NCBI GenBank assembly: GCA_001599715.1
Contig: BCHU01000006.1
Location: 974,765-1,038,764, forward strand
DNA from: Phaeotremella fagi
Taxonomy: Eukaryota; Basidiomycota; Tremellomycetes; Tremellales; Phaeotremellaceae
Direction of reading: 5' to 3'
DNA: 64,000 nucleotides
This document shows, in pieces, positions 55,573 to 64,000 of the stretch; within the stretch, counting starts at the first letter, position 1, and the number at the start of each line of letters is the position of its first letter. Under the pieces are notes generated by a model. That model made no database searches. It saw nothing but the letters and a program-made list of their open reading frames with translations, and was not told the origin of the DNA. Both the position numbers and the translations under genes were made by a program.

Positions 55573-58500
55573 CTAATGAGTGATCTCAACGACCAAATCA
55601 CCTTGTGCGATACTGTCATTCTCTTTGACGAGTACTCTGGCAACTTTACCTGAAACAGGTGATGAGACTACTGATTCCATCTACAGCCGTGTTAGTCGGT
55701 TTCAACTCAGAGTTGCAACACTTACCTTCATGGCTGAAAGGACACAAACTGGATCACCAGCTTTAACTTCTTGACCTTCTTTAACACGGACGTCGATGAC
55801 CACACCGGCCTGTTTAATGATAAGTAATCATTCGATACCAAACTGAACCATAAACGTACCATTGGTGAACCCAATGATCCTGGATCACTGGATGCTTTCT
55901 CACGACTGACATGTTCGACAGCAGCGGTGTTATCAACGATAACGACTGCACGACCCTAAACCAAAAAGTGTCAGCTTGATCCCCTGTGCACAATGATCAG
56001 ACCCACCTCTCCGTTAAGTTCAAAGAAACATTCTCTAGTTCCCTTTTGAGTATCAAGTGGACCAACAGCCAACAACTTGATAGTAAGGATTTTACCTTGT
56101 TCGATGGAAATCGACATCTCCTCTCCAATCTTTGGTTTACCCAAGAAGTATCGAGTTGGAAGAACACTATCGGGACCGATCAGTATCAAACCGAAAAAAG
56201 GTATTCAAAACCTACCTGAGATCACCGAATTTCTCCAAGAAACCTTGGAACTCCTCGAAAACCTTTGGATACATCGAGTAACTGGCCACATCGTAATCTG
56301 TGATATGAGGACCGTACTTCTCACGCAATTCATCTTTGATAGCTTTGAAGTCCAAAGGTTTCATTCCCAAACCAGGTCGACTGTCGACTCTGAGTTTGTC
56401 ACGGATGATGTTTGAACGTAATGGTTCAGGGAAACCTTGGTACGGTTGACCGAGATAACCTTGGAAGAATTCGACAACTGATGAAGGGAAATCTAATTGT
56501 TTGGATTGGTCGATGACGTCTTGTTTGCTTAGATTGTTTGAGACCATGAACTGAGCGAAATCTCCGACTACCTTGGATGAAGGTGTGACTTTGATGATAT
56601 CACCACACTATCGGTCAGCCTGACAACGCTTTTGATTGCTTACCAATTGATTAGCTTCAATATATTTCTTCTTGATTTCTATCCATTGAGTACCCAAACC
56701 AAGTTGAGAAGCTTGGAATTGAAGATTGGTGTATTGACTGTCTCGTCAGCGTAGTCCTTTCAAGTTACACTTACCCTCCTGGCATTTCGTGATCAAAGAC
56801 ACCAGAGTCAGAAGCACGGACGTTGGCTTCGAAACAACCGTACAAGACTCTGATTTGACTCCAGTAAGTGTTGAGGGCTTGAATGTTTTCGTGGGAGATA
56901 CCAGGACCCAAACCAGTTTGTTCAAGGGCAGCGACGACGGCACCCATGGCTGGTTGTGAAGTGAGACCAGAGAGATCTGTTCGTTAGCCATGTTTTGATA
57001 TAAAGACATACCATCAATAGCTACGTCGACGACATCGGCACCGGCAAGAGCAGCAGCCAACATGGAAGCAGCAGCGATACCAGCGGTATCGTGAGAATGG
57101 ACGTGGATTGGTAAATCAGGGTGAGCCTTTCGGATAGCACCAATAAGACTAACTGTCAGTAAGACCTTACGATGAAACTCACAGTTTAGCAGCTTCTGGT
57201 TTAAGTAAACCAGCCATATCTTTGATACCAAGGATATGGATACCTTCACCGACAAGTTGGGCGGTCAAGTCAAGGTAGTATTGAAGAGTATACTTGGTTC
57301 TCTTGGGGTTGGCAACATCACCAGAGTAACAGATTGTACCTTCAACAACACCACCAGCTTTCTTGGCAGCGTCGATACCAAGTTTAAGATTCTCAAAGTA
57401 GTTGAGTGAACTGTGATCAAGTTAGCATAGTCACTTCAGGATATGTGGGACCTACTCGAAAACTCTGAAAATATCTAAACCAGCTTCGACAGCCTTCTTG
57501 GAGAATTCGTAAATGGCGTTATCGGGGTATGAAGTGTAACCGACAGCGTTGGCACCTCTGACCAAAGCTTGAAGAGGAATGTTGGGAACAAGTTTACGGA
57601 GGGTTCTCTAGAATGGTGTCAGACAAACCACATTTGACTTCCTGATCAACCTACCAATCTGTCCCAAGGATCTTCGTAAAGGAAACGCATGGCAACATCG
57701 AAAGTAGCACCACCCCAACATTCCAAAGCGAAAGCGTTTTGAAGAGCATGAGAAGTTTCTCTAGCAATGTTGGCCATGTCGACAGTTCTCAATCTAGTAG
57801 CGAGCAGAGATTGATGGGCATCACGCCAAGTGGTGTCCATGATAAGCTAATATTGTCAGCCTTGTCTCAAGTAGAATTGGCAGAACTTACAGTTCCCTTG
57901 TAAGCTCTTACGGCTTTAGCGAAAGCCTCTGGACCCTCGTTGACGATAATGTTTCTCCAACCAGTCAAACATGGTTTTGAAGTGTCAACAACCTTGGTTG
58001 GGTCGTCAACATCCCTAATTTGAGGGATAAGAGCCTCAGTTGTCAGACCTGGTTCACCAGATTGACCCTTGATAGAAGAACCGTTAACAGCGATGTCACC
58101 GAGGTAAGCGAGAAGTTTTTGAGCTCTGTTTTGAGATTGAACAAGTTTGAAGAGTTCGGGTGTGTCGTCGATAAAGGTTGTCCAAGTTTTACCAGATTCG
58201 AAGACTGGGTGAGTGAGAAGACGGATGAGGAAAGGAATGTTGGTCTGGATGTCAGTTATTGATCAATCTTTTACCCACCTTGACACCTCTGATACGGAAT
58301 TCGACCAAAGCTCTGAGCATCTTTCTACGAGCTACTTCGTAAGTAGCACCGCTGACTGAACATTTGACCAAGAGAGAGTCGTAGTGAGGCTAACTTTATT
58401 AGCTTTGACTTGTGAATTAGACCTACAGTGATTTGTGCACCAGCGTAACCACTTGAAGCATCCAATCTGACACCGTTACCACCGGCTGATCTGTAAACTT

Positions 58501-59940
58501 CGATTTTACCTGTATCAGGTTGGAAACCGGCAGCAGCGTCTTCGGTAGTGATACGACATTGAATGGCGAAACCTCTACGATGGATGTGTTCTTGAGTAAG
58601 ACCAAGTTGCTCGAGTGTGACACCAGCTGCAATTTGGATTTGAGCAGCGACGATATCGATACCAGTGATCTCCTCTAAAGGGGTGTTAGCTGCTTTCTTT
58701 CTGATAGTCTAAAGCACTGACCAGTGATAGTGTGCTCGACTTGGATACGAGGGTTAATCTCGATAAAGTAATGACGACCTTGTTGATCAACCAAGAACTC
58801 TGCTGTACCTGCGTTACGGTATTTGACAGCAGCAGCGAGTTTAAGCGCGTCGCTAAGAATAGCTTGTCTGATGGGTTCATCGAGATGAGGAGCTGGGGCG
58901 ACTTCGACAACCTATCTGGTTAGTAATGTGGTAATGACAAACGGACGAACCTTTTGATGACGTCTTTGAACGGAACAATCACGTTCGAAAAGATGAACAG
59001 TGTTACCTTCACCATCGGCGAGTAATTGAACTTCGATATGACGAGGGTGGTCCAAGAAACCTATGAGACATGTTAAAGTTGATCAAAACCCTCCTTCAAT
59101 CCACCTACGTTCAATGAAGACGGTACCATCACCGAAAGCACTCTTAGCTTCACTGACAGCACGTTCGAAATTTTCCTTGAAAGATTCTTGATCTCTAACG
59201 ACTCTCATACCACGTCCACCACCACCCATAGCAGCTTTGATGATAACAGGGAAACCATATTCCTTGATGAAATCTGCAGCTAGATCGTATGATTCAACTG
59301 GACCTGGTGTACCTGGAACGACTGGGACACCAGTTTTGATAGCTAAAGTACGAGCTTTAGTTTTGTCACCTAAAGCGTCGATGGTTTCTGGTCTTGGACC
59401 GATGAAAGCGATTCCGGCGTCTTCGACTTTTTTGGCGAATTCGGCGTTTTCAGAAAGGAAACCGTATCTATCAGGTATGAGTTTTGGGTTATGTTCAGAG
59501 AGTGAGAAACTTACCCAGGATGAATCATGTCAACGTTGTGTTCAAGGGCAACTCTAATGATATCATCTTGTGAAAGATACGCAGCAACAGGTGCTAAACC
59601 TTTACCGACCATGTAACTCTCATCGGATTTATATCTATGAGCGTTCATTCTATCTTCGTAAGAATAGATAGCGACGGTTGACATGGCGAGTTCATGGGCA
59701 GTTCTGAAAACACGAATAGCGATTTCACCACGGTTGGCTACGAGAACTTTCTTGAGTGGACCTGCATGACCTGCTTGTTTGTTACGAAGGGTTTGGATAC
59801 TGTAGATGTTAGATTGTGGCTTTGATATGATGGACTTACGTTTGAGGTGGTGGAGTACCAGGGGTTTGAGGAGCGTTTTTGTCAATACCAAGATGGTTCG
59901 CCCATGCTTCAATCTGTTTATGGGTGTGATGGGTGGTCAT
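55573..59940 (-). CDS. PYC: Pyruvate carboxylase (biotin-dependent), 19 exons
   Basis: Exons in transcript order: 59940-59840, 59799-59515, 59467-59109, 59060-58951, 58911-58722, 58674-58427, 58389-58279, 58244-57891, 57846-57655, 57607-57456, 57410-57183, 57148-57012, 56976-56775, 56737-56644, 56607-56216, 56166-56007, 55955-55860, 55809-55726, 55680-55573. They give 1200 residues. It carboxylates pyruvate to oxaloacetate. The biotin carboxylase domain starts at [13 protein letters not shown], with the ATP-grasp Gly loop [12 protein letters not shown] and [12 protein letters not shown]. The carboxyltransferase domain starts at [11 protein letters not shown] (about 589) and has HVHSHDT. The C-terminal biotinyl domain has AMKM with Lys1165; an intron splits AMK from MES. 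No mitochondrial presequence is seen, fitting a cytosolic enzyme. A second start exon exists at 60242 (see findings). Confidence 0.96.
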
Positions 59941-60224
59941 AGTGAGGGGGGAGGTGAATTAGGGGGTGGGTGAGAAAGTGAGAAAGGAGTATGGGTGATG
60001 AGGGTATCGAGAAGACGTCAGCTTCTGTTTAGTATATATGATGAGACTGAGAATGAGAATGATCGGGAATGCGTGTGCAGGTGTGTAGATATATCTAACC
60101 GAGGTTGTGATGGTTTTGATGGTCGTGATAGAAGTTACAATCAAGGTAGACCTCAGAATGATGTGAAGATAAGAGGAGAAGTAAAAAGATGAAAGATGAA
60201 AGATGAAACAGAAATTTCGCTTAC

Positions 60225-60242
60225 AGCTGGAGGTTGCGCCAT
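60225..60242 (-). other. Candidate alternative first exon of pyruvate carboxylase
   Basis: ATG at 60242 encodes MAQPPA, then a GTAAGC donor. It can splice over 311 nt to an AG at 59914, inside PYC exon 1, joining in phase at IEAWANHLG. The result starts MAQPPA instead of MTTHHTHKQ. Either or both may be used. Confidence 0.4.
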
Positions 60243-61161
60243 GATTGATCTTTAAACTGTGTAGTCTTACTTCTTCTTTGGTTGGTTTAGACCTGGATAC
60301 ACGAGGGAGGTAAGTTAAGCATTCATTGACTATCCACATATTGCGGGGAAGGTAACTAACTGTGAGAAAAAGGTAGGTAGTTAAAAGCTGGGGTAGTTGC
60401 GGTAGATGTTGGGATGTGAATTGTCTCGAACGAACGTGCGTTTTCGTTGAACCAATACCAATGATCCAGTCAATCAGACAGATGAGTTGAGGTTGAGTTG
60501 AACTGAAGATTGAAATTAAAGTATATACAAGAAAAGTTGATGAGATATAATCTAGTTTCTTGCGGTATGCGGTTATGCGGTAAAGGAAGAAGGGGCAGGG
60601 CAGGGTAGATGGGGTACAGTACGAAGTTCGGTCCGTAATGACGACTCAAAGTGGCAGTCACTCGCTGTCACTGATAAGTAATCCTTGAACCAATCAGAAA
60701 AGAAAGAGATAGGTTTAGCTTCCTTGAGATATTCAAAGAGGATAAGAAGGATATAACAAAGAATAACGAGCAACACCACCACTTCATGATACATATACAT
60801 ATACATCACACCATCTTCATCTTGGTCATACGACCGAAACAGCCGATGGCATTCAACACCGCAGGTTCATGGTATTTTTATAAGCGGGCCGGTAAGTCGA
60901 GTCAAGTCATGGAAGAGCAGATCTCAAAAATCATCGTGGCGGACCTCCGATGGGATTCGATAGATCATCCGTTGACTTTGGCTGGATTCAATTTCATGTT
61001 TTTAGACGGGTCATCTTTGATCCGAATGATCAGCTTTAGTGATCGAGCTTGAAACATGAACTTTGTGCTTATGGCGTCAATCGATGTACAGATACACCAG
61101 CTCTATGACATATTATACAATAACATCGGTATCTATTTCTTCTACATTGAATCTCGAGATT
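60243..61161. promoter_or_regulatory. Region upstream of pyruvate carboxylase
   Basis: About 920 nt between PYC and the 3' end of the GT32 gene. It contains ATACATATACAT near 60788 and GCGGTATGCGGTTATGCGGT-like triple CGGT repeats at 60562-60581. A 67-88 residue frame at 60786-61052 has no family features. PYC promoter elements are expected here. Confidence 0.45.
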
Positions 61162-62948
61162 CTAAGCCCCTTCACCCTTCCAACTTCCTCGGACTACATT
61201 GAAATGAGGCATTAGACGTCATAATATGAACACAACAAATAACTCACAGTCATGTCTAACATTAGCCTGTATACTTCCTTCACCTTCATCACCGAAATCA
61301 GGATTGCCGCCAGGTGAAAAAGCTACTCAAACCAACGATTACATTTAATCTAATTGTGATCTGATACCGAAGACCTACCAGTTATGGGTAATATCAAAAC
61401 GTCACCTATTCTTAAAGGATGATTTAATCCTCTTAGGCGATGCCATGAGACTTTATATTTTGTTTGAAGGTAGCTATAGAATCCTTAGCTCATCGCACAA
61501 ACACACATTGAAATCAATAAACCCACGCCAAAACCGAATCAGTGAACAATCTGAAGGCAATCAGTCAAAAGTCAAAAAGGTTCACATCTAAAACACCCAC
61601 CCAGGTCCAGTCCACTCCATGACATTCATAACCTCAACTCTACCAGCATCCCTCAACCTCCCAGCCTCCCCATCCAACCCCACCCCAACCAATCGTTCAA
61701 TCTCACCAACCCTCCATTTCTCCCATTCATCAACAACTTTGGTAGCGTTAACGACTCGTCTCACCGCATCAATAAAAATCGGATGAAAAGGTGCAGAAGA
61801 TAAAGTCCATTGACAAATCCCTAACGGCCTTGGCCAGTTCCCATCCCAATTGGTTAATCTATGAACGTCAACTTCGATACCGACAACCACTGATGGGGAT
61901 GTTGATAGATTTTCTAAGAAATTGGAACCGTGGGTCGATGAGATATCTAGATATTCTACATTGGCTTTACCCCATTGTTCGATAGGTCTAATAGGTCGTG
62001 TCTAGACCGCATCAACTTAGAAATTAATATACTTAAAAGGAAGAAGGAGGAAGACCTGAACTCACGTCAACATCAGAATACACCCCACCCTTGAAAAGCG
62101 GTAACAGATATCTCAACAAATCAGCCCGTAAAACCCCACGCTGCATAAACTCCCAACACCACCCCACCTCACCCTCCCCAAAATTCTCACGAACCCAAGA
62201 ATCAGCTTTTTCATCATCGAAAAATTCCAATTCCCATCCATCAGGTTCATTCATCTTCATCCATGAGCGTGTATGACTGTTTTTCTGATCTAGCGCGATA
62301 GAGGTTTTATCGGTTTGGAAAATGTTCTTATAGGAGATCATTGATGGTGGTTGAGTTGGAATTGGAGTTTTCTGCGAGGTTGGGATGAAGTTCAGGGTGG
62401 ATTTTAAGTGGGGTGGGAGATTCTTTTGAAGAGAGTTTAGGAGTTGATCTTGGAATTTGTTTGGGAGAGTTTTTGAGAATTCGTATAATCGTTGATAATA
62501 CCTTAGAAACCGTTATTGAGATCAATCCAACCATATCTCTTAAAACGATTCAATCCACTTACCCAGTTCCATCATCATTCTCAATATTCAATCTATACTT
62601 ACTCTCAGCAACTTGGCCCAAATCAATCAACCCAGGATCAACTGTCCAACCCATCTCCTCAGTCCAACCCCACGTTTCGGGTATAACACCATCCAACTTC
62701 CCCTCACCAGATCCAGAACCATAAATCAATTGATCAGTCCATCGATTTTTATGTCTCAACGTCAAAACGATCAAAGTGATTAACAAAGATATCACCACCG
62801 TCATACCTCCAGCCAACGGATATCTGATTCGACGATAACATGTGGGTGGAGGTTTGTTGAGAAGGGAGGAATTGGATGAAGTGGGGAGTTTAACATATTC
62901 TTTCTGTGTGGTTGGGAGGTATGTTAGGAGCTGGGAAATGAATTTCAT
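61162..62948 (-). CDS. Och1-like GT32 mannosyltransferase, 7 exons
   Basis: Exons in transcript order 62948-62563, 62501-62066, 62001-61601, 61550-61527, 61473-61379, 61322-61248 and 61193-61162 give 482 residues. It is a type II membrane protein: short cytosolic N-terminus, one TM at about 46-64 (AGGMTVVISLLITLIVLTLR), then a lumenal catalytic part. The DxD motif is GGVYSDVD (Asp272 and Asp274). Further blocks are SVVVGIEVDVHR, WPRPLGICQWT, MEWTGPG-LFTDSVL, and near the C-terminus LRIGDVLILPIT, FSPGGN and GSWK. Och1-family enzymes start or extend N-glycan outer chains in the Golgi with GDP-mannose. Exon 4 is only 24 nt; without it the frame would end at 61588 and lose the conserved C-terminus. 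Confidence 0.9.
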
Positions 62949-64000
62949 ACTGGGGACAGATGATGAGATGGTGTATGAATAAATCTTGAGATGTTATTTT
63001 AGTATTCTCTTGGAAACCTTGACGACGTCAGGCCTTTTGAAACGATAAACACAAACTGCGCCCTATATGGTTTTAGTGCAAAGGACTGTGCCATTATAAA
63101 GGAGTTTAAAGAACTGCGTTTGATACGTGTGGATGAAGGCGTTTTACGCTAGAGAAGTCATCTTGATCGCTTTCCTCCCACAGCCAATCCAAATGAGGTT
63201 GCTAGGAAGTAAGTAGAGATTTTCGACTGCGAACCTTTGCAACTCCGAGCTTCGCAGTTGAGAGATCTACGAGAAAATTACTCTGCAGTAGCTGTGTTGA
63301 GATGTAGAAGCTTGTTTCCCAAGTTACATTAGTATGATTGTCCAGTTTGAAAGTAATTGAATAGCGGATTTTCATGATCATGAGAGGTTTGAGATGGATG
63401 TAGAGGTCAGAGGAGCACAAGTCCATGTTGAATTGTTGCTTGCACTGTACTTTAGGAGATCGTTACAAGTAGTATCGTACCGCCACAAAGTAGAAATACC
63501 GCTCTGTTATTAAACTCCGCCACATTATAATATTCCATCCAACCTACGAGTTAACATCAACATAGAACAAATGATCACCGTAAAGTAGTATAATTCCCAG
63601 TAAGTAACCTCTCTCTTCCCCTTCCAATAAAATCCCATACCCAATTCCAGACTCCGGACGAAACTTGCATCGACTTTTGCACGTCAGTACGACGATCAAT
63701 CCTTTCCTTCCTCTTCTTTTAGAAAAGGAAAAGATAGCTTTGATCTAGATGCGTTCAATTTTCGCACTATCTGAATTCACCCTTCTTCTTCTTCTTCCTT
63801 TCTTGGGTGGTGGTTGATAACCGTTAGGATGGGTTTACTGACTTGAACCATAGGTACTTTAGGATGAATTTATTAATGAGACGTGTTGTGAATCTGCAAA
63901 GATGATTCAACTTCGAGCGATCATTCATCTTTTATGACGATATCCCAAAGATTCGAAATCTGCAAATGGTATTCATAGCTTCGCGACCTATTGGGTCAAC
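62949..64000. other. Right-end region, no complete gene recognised
   Basis: The first part is the promoter of the GT32 gene. Near the right edge, the minus strand between about 63850 and 63740 has a lysine/glutamate- or arginine-rich codon run (GAAGAAGAAGAAG, with PPPKKGRRRRR in one frame), possibly the 3' end of a leftward gene that begins outside. I could not fix its frame or splice sites. Confidence 0.35.

Noticed and set aside
60786..61052. 88-residue plus-strand frame (MAFNTAGSWYF...)
   Set aside because: No recognisable domain, no good start context, and a microsatellite-like start. Too weak to call a gene.
1..64000. Transposons, CRISPR arrays, rRNA or viral insertions
   Set aside because: I saw no reverse transcriptase, transposase, long terminal repeats, phased spacer repeats, or rRNA core sequences on either strand.

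Overview
The window is nuclear DNA of a basidiomycete yeast. Genes are dense and many are split by short introns of about 45-65 nt with GT..AG ends and CTRAY-like branch sites. The gene content and the very intron-rich exocyst, proteasome-activator and pyruvate-carboxylase genes suggest Tremellomycetes (Cryptococcus/Kwoniella-like). That placement is my inference; no rRNA or marker gene is present to prove it. I rebuilt exon structures by hand from splice consensus and reading-frame closure. All multi-exon models given close in frame.

Left part (1-5.5 kb): the 3' end of the exocyst gene EXO84, a small protein with an H...CQDW signature, an APH-like kinase, and a cyclophilin-40 (CPR6) with a 7-nt micro-exon.

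Accessory part (5.5-28.6 kb): mostly families I do not recognise from other organisms, present as local duplicates. They are a second H...NCQDW protein, two neighbouring beta-solenoid/bactofilin-like proteins, a head-to-tail array of five F-box-like genes (interrupted by a secreted cyanovirin-N-type lectin), and a separate divergent pair of F-box proteins ending in a CPACG motif. NOP58 and an allantoate-permease-type MFS transporter sit within this part.

Right part (28.7-62.9 kb): mainly conserved single-copy genes. They are an amino-acid/choline-type permease with an unusual 496-nt intron, an uncharacterised protein, the proteasome activator BLM10 (21 exons), a FAF2-like UBX protein, a single-pass Ser-rich surface protein, a Zn2Cys6 regulator immediately upstream of a copper amine oxidase, a Ser/Asn-rich orphan, cytochrome c heme lyase (CYC3), the DASH subunit HSK3, pyruvate carboxylase, and an Och1-like GT32 mannosyltransferase.

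The most interesting signals are: (1) the Zn2Cys6 regulator/amine-oxidase pair with three TAACCGCGC boxes at exactly 20-bp spacing plus a GATA site between them; (2) the tandem F-box-like family with its own C-terminal signature; (3) the pair of eukaryotic bactofilin-like genes; (4) the H...CQDW pair, possibly a permuted papain fold; (5) an 18-bp element shared 21 kb apart; and (6) several micro-exons and unusually long introns. I saw no CRISPR array, transposon, tRNA or rRNA.
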